NCBI GenBank assembly: GCA_934691925.1 | Contig: CAKUTI010000018.1 | Span: 1 to 35,767, forward strand | Reading direction: 5' to 3' | DNA: 35,767 bases | Origin: an uncultured Treponema sp. | GTDB lineage: Bacteria > Spirochaetota > Spirochaetia > Treponematales > Treponemataceae | Shown: one piece after another, positions 1 through 8,043 of the stretch | How positions within the stretch are numbered: the first letter of the stretch is position 1 | Layout of the letters: each line of letters starts with the position of its first letter | Notes under the pieces: model-generated | Told to the model about the DNA's origin: nothing | Database searches by the model: none | What the model saw: the letters and a program-made list of their open reading frames with translations, nothing else | Made by a program: the position numbers and the translations under genes

Positions 1-77
1 TTGTGAACTACAGAAACCAGATTCTTGAAATATTGAACTACGCAGGAAAACTTCCTGAGCTGGAATTTACATTATAA
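1..77 (+). CDS. 3' end of an upstream gene (partial, unidentified)
   Basis: An open frame enters from the left edge (codons begin at position 3) and stops at TAA 75-77, giving 24 visible residues ending KLPELEFTL. It ends 21 bases before the start of the substrate-binding lipoprotein on the same strand. By analogy with NMT1/SsuA-type transporter loci it could be the ATPase or permease of that transporter, but the tail carries no diagnostic motif, so the assignment is only contextual. Confidence 0.5.
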   Translation, partial: VNYRNQILEILNYAGKLPELEFTL

Positions 78-98
78 ATAAAAATGAGGATACAAAAA

Positions 99-1154
99 AT
101 GAAAAAAATTACTTCTATTATATCAGCAGTTTTGGTGGCAGTTTCGCTCGTGTTCGGGCTTGCCTCATGCAAAAAAGAAGCGCCGGTAACAGTAATCGGC
201 TACAGAACAGGAAGCCTTTGCGCGATTCCGATTCATATTGCGGTCTTAAACGGACTTTTTGAAAAGGAATTTGCGGCAATCGGGCAGAAAGTTGAAACTC
301 TTCATCAGTCAGGATTCAGCGGAACAACCGCGGAACTTGTAGGAGCTGGAAAAGTCCACGGCGGATTTGAGCTTATCGCATCCAATCTTCAGGCAATGGA
401 AAACGGGCTTCCAATCGTTTTTGCAACAGGCGTGCACACAGGCTGCACAAGATATTTTGTCCGCCAGGAATCAGGAATCAACAGCCCTGCGGACTTGCGC
501 GGAAAGAAAATCGGCGTTCTTAATCTTACAGACTCTTCTGTAATCAACTTAAAAAGAAAACTTGGCGAATATGGCATAAAAGTTTCGCTTGCAGACTCAG
601 AGGTTGAATTTACAGCTTACGAAATGAGCGCGCTTGGTCTTGCGCTTAAAAACGAGCAAGTTGACGCGATTGCGCTTCACGAGCCTATGGCAAGCAAAGT
701 TGCAAACGAATTTGGCTTCAAGCAGATTCTTGACACAGGAACAGACGAAAAATTCAAGGACGAATACTGCTGCCAGATTTTTGTTACAGAAGATTTTCTT
801 GAAAAAAATCCTGAGGGCGTAAAAGCGTTTATCCGCGCAATCCAGAAGGCTTCGGCTTATGTTCAGGCAGTTCCGGAAGAAGCGGCAAGAATCCAGCTTG
901 AAAACAATTTTACTTCGGGAACAGTTGAGGGTAACGTGAAAATCCTAAAAACACTGAACTACACTTCTTCGTATGAAAAAGGCAAGCAGACTTTCGTTAA
1001 TGCTGTCCATGAGTTAAAAGATTTGGGCGTATTAAAGCCGACAACAGACGCGGAAGCGTTCATAAAACGCGGCTACGTGGACTTGAAAGGAATTCCAGAA
1101 GGATTTATCTACAATCCTGAGACAAAGGAATTCAGCGAGATTTCAGCAAAATAA
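99..1154 (+). CDS. ABC transporter substrate-binding lipoprotein, NMT1/SsuA-like
   Basis: Predicted periplasmic solute-binding lipoprotein of an ABC importer, 351 aa from the chosen start. An n-region MKK and a hydrophobic stretch lead to a lipobox LASC with the lipidated Cys at residue 24. The mature part has the two-lobe pattern of the NMT1/THI5/SsuA family: an early YRTG and ligand-cleft segment, a SPADLRGKKIGV segment typical of the hinge, and HEPMASK in lobe two. The longest frame begins at ATG 84, but GAGGA at 86-90 lies 8 bases before ATG 99 and inside the longer frame, so 99 is preferred. The ligand cannot be read from sequence; nitrate, sulfonate, taurine and thiamine-precursor transporters all use this fold. 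The preceding partial gene may belong to the same transporter. A 22-bp tandem array follows directly. Confidence 0.85.
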   Translation: MKKITSIISAVLVAVSLVFGLASCKKEAPVTVIGYRTGSLCAIPIHIAVLNGLFEKEFAAIGQKVETLHQSGFSGTTAELVGAGKVHGGFELIASNLQAMENGLPIVFATGVHTGCTRYFVRQESGINSPADLRGKKIGVLNLTDSSVINLKRKLGEYGIKVSLADSEVEFTAYEMSALGLALKNEQVDAIALHEPMASKVANEFGFKQILDTGTDEKFKDEYCCQIFVTEDFLEKNPEGVKAFIRAIQKASAYVQAVPEEAARIQLENNFTSGTVEGNVKILKTLNYTSSYEKGKQTFVNAVHELKDLGVLKPTTDAEAFIKRGYVDLKGIPEGFIYNPETKEFSEISAK

Positions 1155-1162
1155 GTCTAAAT

Positions 1163-1294
1163 CTGAAGTAAGTATACCTAAGAGCTGAAGTAAGGCTTCC
1201 TAAGACCTGAAGTAAGGCTTCCTAAGACCTGAAGTAAGGCTTCCTAAGGACCGAAGGAAGTATACCTTAGCCTCTTAGGAAGTATTCCTTTAAA
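1163..1294. repeat. 22-bp tandem repeat array, about 6 copies
   Basis: Six consecutive 22-bp units start at 1163, 1185, 1207, 1229, 1251 and 1273. Units 2 and 3 are identical and unit 4 differs only in its last two bases. Units 1, 5 and 6 are diverged, as expected when an array grows from its middle. Each central unit carries a small dyad (GAAG TAAGG CTTC), and the last unit contains the hairpin AGGAA GTA TTCCT. The period is not a multiple of three and no frame runs through it, so it is non-coding. It fills most of the gap between the substrate-binding protein and the CAP-domain gene. Confidence 0.85.
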
Positions 1295-1360
1295 TAAATC
1301 ATAAAAAAGAGCTTCGCCCTGCCCTGTTTTTCAGTTCCCTTAATTAAAAAGCATTTTTCA

Positions 1361-1388
1361 TTGAATTATCGGAATTCTACCTTATAAT
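1361..1388 (+). promoter_or_regulatory. Sigma70-type promoter of the CAP-domain gene
   Basis: TTGAAT at 1361-1366 and a consensus TATAAT at 1383-1388 are separated by 16 bases. Transcription would start near 1395, just before the GAGGTGA ribosome-binding site at 1402-1408 and ATG 1412. Confidence 0.6.
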
Positions 1389-1411
1389 AAAATTCATAAT
1401 CGAGGTGAAAT

Positions 1412-2239
1412 ATGAAAAAATGCTTGTTTTTTGCTTTATTCGCGCTGGCCGCTTCCGCGCCTCTTTTCTGCGGAACATCTAAAACAAAATCTTCGTCCTC
1501 AAAAACGGCAAATTCACAAAGTTCAATTTCAGCAGAAAAATCAAGGAAAAGCCAGGCAAGCCCGAAATCTAATGCTGGCAAGGCGAAATCCAGCACGGCA
1601 AGCTCAAAGACAAAAGGAAAAAGCCTTGAATCGCTCGACACAGCAAGAAATGTTGATTATCTGAGCGACTTTGAAAAAGATGTGATTCTCGAGATGAACA
1701 AGGCGCGGGCCGATCCAAAGCAGTTTGCTGATTTATATCTCGTTCCCCGGCTAAAAAACTTTGACGGAAATCTATATATCGAAAAAGGAACAGAAAATTC
1801 ACAGCGCAGAATGATTCTAACACGTGAGGGAGCGGCAGTTGTAAAAGAATGTATAGAATATATGTACAATCAAACGCCACGTTCTCCACTCCGTCCGTCT
1901 AAAGGACTTACAAAGGCGGCAAAAGAGCATGCGGAAAGCCAAGTTCTTACCTATGAAACTTGCCACATTAGAGCTGATGGCACAAGTCCATTTGAAAACA
2001 TGAGAAAATACGGCTCGTTTATGGCAGCCGGCGAAAACATAGCCTACGGAATAAGCTCAGCAAGAGGCACTGTAATACAGCTTTTAATTGACGACGGAGT
2101 TTCATCGCGCGGACACAGAACAAATCTTATGAGTAAGAAATACAGCTCCGCTGGCGTAGGATTTGCAGAATGTAAAGAGACACAAAGAACAGAATGTGTA
2201 ATCGACTACGCGCAGAACTATGAGGAAAAAGCTCAGTAA
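1412..2239 (+). CDS. Secreted CAP-domain (SCP/YkwD-like) protein
   Basis: A 275-aa exported protein. Residues 1-20 form a Sec signal peptide; Cys20 is preceded by PLF, which is a poor lipobox, so a plain signal peptide is more likely than a lipoprotein signal. Residues 22-72 are a Ser/Lys-rich linker. Residues 83-270 match the CAP fold: an N-terminal helix (ILEMNKARADP), LTKAAKEHAESQ with His173, a CHIRADG segment with His185, GENIAYG with Glu208, and SSRGHRTNL with His235. The His/Glu set corresponds to the usual CAP cavity residues. Bacterial members are secreted and mostly of unknown activity. A strong ribosome-binding site and promoter precede it. The stop overlaps the 3' end of the convergent downstream gene by 7 bases. 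Confidence 0.88.
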   Translation: MKKCLFFALFALAASAPLFCGTSKTKSSSSKTANSQSSISAEKSRKSQASPKSNAGKAKSSTASSKTKGKSLESLDTARNVDYLSDFEKDVILEMNKARADPKQFADLYLVPRLKNFDGNLYIEKGTENSQRRMILTREGAAVVKECIEYMYNQTPRSPLRPSKGLTKAAKEHAESQVLTYETCHIRADGTSPFENMRKYGSFMAAGENIAYGISSARGTVIQLLIDDGVSSRGHRTNLMSKKYSSAGVGFAECKETQRTECVIDYAQNYEEKAQ

Positions 2240-3426
2240 TTGTCCCATTTGAAATCGTCGAAATCCTGAATCTGAATCTCGCGGCGGTTTCTGAAATATT
2301 TTTCCATTTTGCGGATTGTAAGCGGAATTTTGTTCTTGTAGTTCGGATTCAAATAAAAATACGCGCTGTAAAGATTTTTCGAGAGTTTTTCTTCCGCGCT
2401 TTTGTCGTCAATAAAAATTATTCCGGCGAGATTTTTCGCCACATCGCTTACTTTTAAATTTGTGCTCGCGTAAACAGAGGAATGTTCTGCCGCGTTCTCC
2501 TCGATTTTGTTAAGCTCGATGAACGTGCGGCGGGCAAGCGAGCGGTAAAACATATTGTTGAAGTCTCCAAAATCGACAGTCTCGCTGTTGAACCACGGAT
2601 TTTTCACCATTGTTATCACGGAATATTCGTTGTCCAAAAGTTTTGAGCCGTAATCAAGAAATTTGAACTTGTACGCCTCAGCCATCGCAAAAGGCGAATA
2701 TTCCGTCACAGTCTCAATCGTGTTTGCGTACTGAATTCTGAACGTGAATTTTATTCCGGATTTTGACTCGTACTTTAGAATCCGTTTTCCAGCCGCAACC
2801 GCAGAAACAAGCGAATTGTAGATTTTCCGCTTTTCATAGCCAAGATTCTTTTTCACGTCTGAATAGTCAAGGCTTGAAAGGTTGTCCGCTCCAATCATCA
2901 CGGATTTTTTGAGCGAAAAAAGCGCGTATTCCTCAACCGCGTCAAAAACTTCCTCCAAAATATTCTGATGAATACAGTTGAAAGATTTTACATCGGTGAA
3001 AATATCGTAATGCCTGAAATGAAGGCACAAGTCAATGTCGATTGTCTCTTTGTGGCCGATAATTGCAGGAATCGACGACTTATGCTCACTAACTGGCAAA
3101 ATATTTATGTACGAAAGATTGAAAAATTCTGAAAACTGCGAGTAAAAATCCAGCGCGACAAGCTCCGAGTAAGGGCCGGCCCAGCCTGAGTTTTTCGCCT
3201 CGCCGATATTCTTAATTTTTTCCGCAATCTCGTTTATCGTCTTGCCGTCTGATTTGAATTTTTGTGAAAGACGCTCGAGCCGCTTTATAAAGTTTGAAGC
3301 AAAGAGATTTAAAATTTCTGAGTTAAGAGACGAAATGCATTTGTTTGTGTTCGAGCGGACTTTGATTTTCTTTTCCAAAGAGAAAATATCAAAAATCAGC
3401 TTTTCAAGTCTCTCAACATCTGTCAT
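2233..3426 (-). CDS. Hypothetical protein with PD-(D/E)XK-like residues
   Basis: I do not recognise this 397-aa family. It has no signal peptide or membrane segment, so it is probably cytoplasmic. Residues 1-75 are helical and charged. The segment 82-150 contains a Glu in a helix (YSELVALDF, Glu88), then TIDIDLCL (Asp130/Asp132), a turn, and a hydrophobic strand ending in TDVKSF (Asp145, Lys147). The spacing Glu ... Asp ... Asp-x-Lys resembles the active site of the restriction-endonuclease fold. This is inference from residue pattern only. The C-terminal third (FIDDKS, FYLNPNYKNKIP) is soluble mixed alpha/beta. The ATG start has no good Shine-Dalgarno sequence. It overlaps the 3' end of the CAP gene by 7 bases and lies downstream of the purine permease terminator, so it probably has its own promoter. 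Confidence 0.75.
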   Translation of the reverse strand: MTDVERLEKLIFDIFSLEKKIKVRSNTNKCISSLNSEILNLFASNFIKRLERLSQKFKSDGKTINEIAEKIKNIGEAKNSGWAGPYSELVALDFYSQFSEFFNLSYINILPVSEHKSSIPAIIGHKETIDIDLCLHFRHYDIFTDVKSFNCIHQNILEEVFDAVEEYALFSLKKSVMIGADNLSSLDYSDVKKNLGYEKRKIYNSLVSAVAAGKRILKYESKSGIKFTFRIQYANTIETVTEYSPFAMAEAYKFKFLDYGSKLLDNEYSVITMVKNPWFNSETVDFGDFNNMFYRSLARRTFIELNKIEENAAEHSSVYASTNLKVSDVAKNLAGIIFIDDKSAEEKLSKNLYSAYFYLNPNYKNKIPLTIRKMEKYFRNRREIQIQDFDDFKWDNY

Positions 3427-3470
3427 CTTTGTTAGATTTTATTGAAATTTAAATTTCGAACTTCTTGAAA

Positions 3471-3528
3471 TAAAAAAATATCAGGAACTCTGACAGCAAA
3501 ACAAAATCATCTGCTGTAAAATTCCTGA
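3471..3528 (-). terminator. Rho-independent terminator of the NCS2 permease gene
   Basis: Read on the minus strand, TCAGGAA (3528-3522) pairs with TTCCTGA (3487-3481), an inner ACAGCA pairs with TGCTGT, and the hairpin is followed by TATTTTTTTA. It begins 20 bases after the permease stop codon, so it should isolate the permease from the next minus-strand gene. Confidence 0.8.
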
Positions 3529-3547
3529 CATTTATCTTCTTAAAAGA

Positions 3548-4888
3548 TTATTTGAACGCCTCGAAAACCATATTCGCAATGAATACGAGAGCGAGCACCC
3601 AAGTCAAAACTGGAATATCCTTGAATTTTCTTGAGACAACCTTGCAGATTACGTAAGAAATTACGCCCCACTCGATTCCCTTTGCAACTGAATAGCCGAA
3701 TGGCATTACCATAATCGCGATGAAAGCCGGAATTCCCTCTGTCGGTTCTTTGAAAGGAATTTCAACGACAGATTTCATCATAAGATAGCCGACAAAAACC
3801 AAAGCTGGAGCTGTAGCGCACGCCGGAATCAAAGCGAAAAGCGGAGAAAGGAAAACTGCGAGAAGGAACAAAATTGCCGTAACAACAGAAGCAAAGCCTG
3901 TTTTTGCTCCCGCCGCAACACCAGAAGTTGACTCAACAAAAGAAGTTACTGTTGAAGTTCCAAGACAAGCACCAGCGACAGTTCCTACAGCGTCTGCCAA
4001 AAGCGCGCCTTTAGCGTTCGGAATATTTCCTTTTTCGTCTGTGAGGTTCGCCTGAGTAGCGACTCCAACCAAAGTTCCAACTGTGTCAAAAAAGTCTGTG
4101 AAAAGGAAAGTGAACAAAATCACAAAGAATTTTCCGAAGACAAGAGCGGATGCGTTTCCAGAAGCATCAAAGAAAATTCCCTTGAAGTCAAAAGCCATAA
4201 AATGAGGAGCCGCAGGTGAAGAGAAAGGCCTGAAATTCTCTGGAATTGAAGTTACGCCGAACGGAATTCCGATGATTGTTGTGGCAACGATTCCGATAAG
4301 AACCGAGCCTGGAACTTTGAGAATGAACAAGACAATCGTGATGATAAGGCCGAGAGCGAAAACAATCGCAGTCTTGTGCGCCAGGCTGAAGTTTACAAAT
4401 CCAATCAAAGTGCCTGTGTCTGTCGCGACAAGCTTAGCGTTTGCAAGTCCGATGATTGTGATGAAAAGTCCGATTCCGACTGAGACAGCTTTTTTGAGCG
4501 AAGACGGAATACAATTGATAATCGCCTCGCGAAGTCCGCAAAGAGAAAGAACAACAAAGATAATTCCTTCAACGAGAACCGCAGTGAGCGCAAGCTGCCA
4601 AGAGCATCCCATGCTCAAAACAACAGAATAAGTGAAGAACGCGTTAAGTCCAAGTCCAGGAGCAAGCGCGACCGGCATATTCGCCAAAAACGCCATTACG
4701 AGAGTCGCGATGGCGGAAGCAACAGCAGTTGCCGTGAAAACAGAGCCCCAGTTCATTCCTGTTCCGTCGCAGAGAATTCCAGGGTTTACGGCGAGAATGT
4801 AAGACATCGCAAGGAAAGTCGTGATTCCACCGACAATTTCGCGGCCGAATGTTGAGCCGCGCTCAGAAATCTTGAAAAACTTGTCCAT
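3548..4888 (-). CDS. NCS2-family purine/nucleobase permease (AzgA/PbuG type)
   Basis: Inner-membrane transporter for purine bases (hypoxanthine, guanine or adenine in characterised relatives), 446 aa, the usual length for the AzgA-like branch. It opens with FKISERGSTFGREIVGGITTFLAMSYILAVNP, a hallmark N-terminus, followed by MPVALAPGLGLNAFF, the conserved substrate-site segment in TM3. Later come TDFFDTVGTLVGVA and a TSTVTSFVESTSGVAAGAKTG stretch, both typical. About 12-14 hydrophobic segments cover the protein. GGAG lies 9 bases before the ATG. I looked for a purine riboswitch in the 163-base upstream gap and did not see one. The gene has its own terminator and stands apart from the hslU end of the large cluster. 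Substrate choice among purines is not readable here. Confidence 0.92.
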   Translation of the reverse strand: MDKFFKISERGSTFGREIVGGITTFLAMSYILAVNPGILCDGTGMNWGSVFTATAVASAIATLVMAFLANMPVALAPGLGLNAFFTYSVVLSMGCSWQLALTAVLVEGIIFVVLSLCGLREAIINCIPSSLKKAVSVGIGLFITIIGLANAKLVATDTGTLIGFVNFSLAHKTAIVFALGLIITIVLFILKVPGSVLIGIVATTIIGIPFGVTSIPENFRPFSSPAAPHFMAFDFKGIFFDASGNASALVFGKFFVILFTFLFTDFFDTVGTLVGVATQANLTDEKGNIPNAKGALLADAVGTVAGACLGTSTVTSFVESTSGVAAGAKTGFASVVTAILFLLAVFLSPLFALIPACATAPALVFVGYLMMKSVVEIPFKEPTEGIPAFIAIMVMPFGYSVAKGIEWGVISYVICKVVSRKFKDIPVLTWVLALVFIANMVFEAFK

Positions 4889-5051
4889 TTTTCATTTCTC
4901 CATATTTTTTATAATTAAGAATGTAGAATTCTAATAAATCGGAAATCAAAGAAAAAGAGCCGAAAGTTCCAAATTCAAAAATGTCTTTAGAGATTCCGCA
5001 CAAATCCAATGATTTTCTGACTTTTCACTCTTCATTCATAATTTTTCGCTT

Positions 5052-6566
5052 CTACAAAATATATCTTGACAAATCCTGATCCTGAACAACGCCGGTCAGT
5101 TTTTCATCAACATATTTTGCGTCAACATTCACAGTCTCTCCAGAATGTTCGTCAGCGTCAAAACTGATGTCCTCAAGGACTTTTTCCATGATTGTGTGAA
5201 GACGGCGTGCTCCGATGTTCTCGCTTCTCGCGTTAATTTGCTCGGCAAGCTCGCTCATGCGGTCAATCGCGTCTTCAGTAAAATTGATTGCAACGCCTTC
5301 CGTTGAAAGAAGAGCTGTGTACTGCTTTGTGAGCGCGTTTTTAGGCTCAAGCAGAATTTTCCTGAAGTCATCTTTTGTGAGAGACTCAAGCTCGACGCGG
5401 AGAGGAAATCTTCCCTGAAGCTCCGGAATCAAGTCGCTTGGAGCCGCAAGGCTGAACGCTCCAGCCGCAATAAAAAGGATGTGCGTCGTATCGACAACGC
5501 CCCATTTTGTGTTCACTTTAGAGCCTTCAACAATCGGAAGAATGTCGCGCTGAACTCCCTCGCGGCTTACCTGTCCCGAAGAATTTGCGTTTTTAGCCGC
5601 AATCTTGTCAATCTCGTCGATGAAGATAATTCCGCTCTGCTCCACACGCTCGCGCGCAATGTCGGCAACCTTGTCAAAGTCAATCATTGAGTCTAAAACT
5701 TCTTCTGTCAGGATTTTTCTTGCCTCGCGGACTGTCACGGTCTTTTTCTTCTGATTCCGGCCGGAAAGCATATTCTGCAGCTCCATCATTCCAGCCTGCA
5801 AGTCGTCCATCGAGCCGCCTGCAATGATTTCCATTCCCGGAACAGAACGCTGCCTTTTCACAATCATCTCGACTTCGCGGTCTTCAAGTTTTCCGTCGCG
5901 GAGCATCTGCCGGAATTTTTCTCTCGTGGAATTTTCCGCTTTTTTAGAATCAGCTTTCGCGTTTTCCTCGTCTTTCACCTGCGATTCCAAAAGTTTTTCA
6001 TTCTGAGCGTTCAGTTCAGAAATCGCGTTGTCCGCATTTTCTGCTTCAACATCAGAATTCCCGTCTGATTTTTCGCCTGCGCCAATCGAGATAAAATTGA
6101 ACGGGCTGAATCCTTTTTTGTCTTTCTTTTTTTTGCCTTCGTCGCCGGTTCCCGGAAGCAAAATGTCAAGAAGCCGCTCCTCAACACGCGGTTTGCAGCT
6201 TTCACGAAGACTTTCTTCCATTTCCTTTTTGACATTGTTCACGCCCACAGCCATCAAGTCGCGGACCATGGACTCAACGTCGCGCCCGACATATCCGACT
6301 TCCGTGTATTTTGTCGCCTCGACTTTCACAAAAGGCGCGTTCACGAGCTTTGCAAGACGGCGCGCAATTTCAGTTTTTCCAACGCCGGTAGGTCCAATCA
6401 TCAAAATATTTTTTGGGGCGACCTCGTCTCTGATTTCATCAGAAAGATGAATTCTTCTGATTCTGTTTCTTAAAGCGACCGCAACCGCCTTTTTCGCTTT
6501 TTCCTGCCCGATTATGTAAGAATCAAGCTGCTCGACAATTTTTTTTGGAGTTAAGCCTTCAATCAT
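5052..6566 (-). CDS. hslU: HslU, AAA+ unfoldase of the HslVU protease
   Basis: ATPase ring that unfolds substrates and feeds them to HslV. The 504-aa protein shows Walker A GPTGVGKT (58-65), the pore loop GYVGRD (91-96), Walker B IIFIDEID (314-321), a GRFPLRVEL sensor region, and the C-terminal tail DLSRYIL that inserts between HslV subunits. It is about 60 residues longer than E. coli HslU. The excess is in the I-domain (about 141-220), a Lys-rich then Glu/Asn/Ala-rich stretch. It is the last gene of the co-oriented cluster, 5 bases after hslV; the hslV stop TAG forms part of its AGGA ribosome-binding site, so translation is probably coupled. Confidence 0.97.
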   Translation of the reverse strand: MIEGLTPKKIVEQLDSYIIGQEKAKKAVAVALRNRIRRIHLSDEIRDEVAPKNILMIGPTGVGKTEIARRLAKLVNAPFVKVEATKYTEVGYVGRDVESMVRDLMAVGVNNVKKEMEESLRESCKPRVEERLLDILLPGTGDEGKKKKDKKGFSPFNFISIGAGEKSDGNSDVEAENADNAISELNAQNEKLLESQVKDEENAKADSKKAENSTREKFRQMLRDGKLEDREVEMIVKRQRSVPGMEIIAGGSMDDLQAGMMELQNMLSGRNQKKKTVTVREARKILTEEVLDSMIDFDKVADIARERVEQSGIIFIDEIDKIAAKNANSSGQVSREGVQRDILPIVEGSKVNTKWGVVDTTHILFIAAGAFSLAAPSDLIPELQGRFPLRVELESLTKDDFRKILLEPKNALTKQYTALLSTEGVAINFTEDAIDRMSELAEQINARSENIGARRLHTIMEKVLEDISFDADEHSGETVNVDAKYVDEKLTGVVQDQDLSRYIL

Positions 6567-6571
6567 TTTTC

Positions 6572-7126
6572 CTAAAGTTCCTCTGAAATAATGTTTCCGT
6601 TTGTGTAGATGCAGATGTTTCCTGCGATTTTCAATGAATGTTCAGCGATTTCTTTCGCGCTCAAATCTGAAGTTTCAAGATAAGCCAGAGCCGCAGCATA
6701 AGCGTAGTTTCCGCCCGAGCCGATTGCCATAACATCGTTTTCAGGCTCGATAACGTTTCCGTCGCCTGAAATCAAAAGGATTTTTGACGAGTCTGCGACC
6801 AAAAGCATTGCCTCGAGCTTTTGAAGGCTTCGCTCAGTGCGCCAAAGTTTCGCCAAGTCAACCGCGCTTCTAAGCAAGTCGCCGTTGTCCTGCTTTAGCT
6901 GCTCCTCGAATTTTTCAAGAAGAGTGAACGCGTCTGCGACACTTCCAGCAAATCCTGTCAAAATTTTTCCGTTATAGATTTTTCTGACTTTTCTTGCGTT
7001 TCCCTTGCAGACTGTGTTTCCCAAAGTTACCTGTCCGTCGCCAGCCATCGCGACTTTTCCATTTCTGCGGACTGCAATTACAGTCGTGCTTCTGATTTTT
7101 GGTCTTAATTCATTTTCTTCTGACAT
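6572..7126 (-). CDS. hslV: HslV, threonine peptidase of the HslVU protease
   Basis: Proteasome-beta-like peptidase, 184 aa. The catalytic Thr is residue 14, in [22 protein letters not shown], followed by GNARKVRK and [14 protein letters not shown], all family signatures. Unlike E. coli HslV, where only Met is removed, a 13-residue N-terminal extension must be cleaved to free Thr14. AAGGAAG precedes the ATG. It sits between xerC and hslU, the same order as the codV-clpQ-clpY genes of Bacillus, though the residue here is Thr rather than the Ser used by B. subtilis ClpQ. Confidence 0.97.
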   Translation of the reverse strand: MSEENELRPKIRSTTVIAVRRNGKVAMAGDGQVTLGNTVCKGNARKVRKIYNGKILTGFAGSVADAFTLLEKFEEQLKQDNGDLLRSAVDLAKLWRTERSLQKLEAMLLVADSSKILLISGDGNVIEPENDVMAIGSGGNYAYAAALAYLETSDLSAKEIAEHSLKIAGNICIYTNGNIISEEL

Positions 7127-7143
7127 TTATTCTTCCTTGTTTT

Positions 7144-8043
7144 TTATTTCGCGTGCGGAAAAGATTTATTGTAGGATTCTATCATTTTTTCCGTGTTTAT
7201 GTGAGTGTATCGTTGTGTTGTTGAAATCGATGAGTGGCCGAGCATTTCCTGAACAAGCCGCACATCAGCTCCGTTTGTGAGCATTGCCGTGGCAAAAGTG
7301 TGGCGGAAAGCGTGCGGCGAGATATGGCGGTTTGTGCCTTCGCTTCCTGTATATTTTGACAAAATAAACGCGATTCCATGAGACGAAAGAGGCAAGCCGC
7401 GCTGGTTCACAAAAACGCTCGAGTCCTTTTTCAAAGAGCCGAAACGCTTTTTTCTGTCGATTAAATATTCGCGCAAAGCCTGCCGAGCGTCCTTTTCAAA
7501 ATAAACGCGTCGGTCTTTTGAGCCTTTGCCCGTAACAACCGCGCTCGACAAATCCGAAGTCATATCTGAAAGTTTCAGCCCGGAGATTTCAGAAACACGG
7601 CAGCCGCTCGAATACATCATCTCAAAAAGGCATTTGTCGCGCTTTGCCCACAAAAGCTCGTGCTTTTCAGGCTGCTCGCAAAGCTTGTCAACTTCCGCGC
7701 CTGTCAAAAAAGCCGGCAGTCGCTTAGGATTTTTCACGCTTTTTAGCTCAAGGGCGACATTTATCTTTAGATGTCCGAAAGTCCGGCAATAAGAAAAAAG
7801 GCTGCGTACAGAAGAAACAAAGCGGTTGATTGAAGCTGGCGAACGTTTCTGCCTTGAAAGCTCGCCTATGCACATCCTAAGCTCTTCCAGCGTGATTGAA
7901 TCCATTTCGCGCTCCGCGCCGATAAAGCTCATCTTCTCGAACTGAGCCAAGTCGGTTCTGCACGCCACAACCGTATTAGGAGAAAGGGTTCTGACAGATT
8001 CGATATATAGAAGAAATTCTTCAACCGCGTCTTTTAAAATCAT
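7144..8043 (-). CDS. xerC: Tyrosine recombinase XerC
   Basis: Site-specific recombinase of the XerCD pair that resolves chromosome dimers at dif. The 299-aa protein has an N-terminal SAM-like DNA-binding domain (1-105) and a catalytic domain with the full residue set: Arg149 (GCRVSE), Lys173 (TGKGSKDR), His244-x-x-Arg247 (HAFRHTFA), His270 (LGHSS) and Tyr279 (YTHI). XerC rather than XerD is chosen by position: topA-xerC-hslV-hslU matches topA-codV-clpQ-clpY in Firmicutes, and the second recombinase here has the XerD-like signatures. Its ATG overlaps the topA stop by 4 bases (ATGA). Confidence 0.93.
   Translation of the reverse strand: MILKDAVEEFLLYIESVRTLSPNTVVACRTDLAQFEKMSFIGAEREMDSITLEELRMCIGELSRQKRSPASINRFVSSVRSLFSYCRTFGHLKINVALELKSVKNPKRLPAFLTGAEVDKLCEQPEKHELLWAKRDKCLFEMMYSSGCRVSEISGLKLSDMTSDLSSAVVTGKGSKDRRVYFEKDARQALREYLIDRKKRFGSLKKDSSVFVNQRGLPLSSHGIAFILSKYTGSEGTNRHISPHAFRHTFATAMLTNGADVRLVQEMLGHSSISTTQRYTHINTEKMIESYNKSFPHAK

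Noticed and set aside
4889..5051. Purine riboswitch upstream of the NCS2 permease
   Set aside because: I could not find the paired loops and conserved core of a purine aptamer, nor a terminator hairpin before the start codon. The gap appears to be plain AT-rich sequence.
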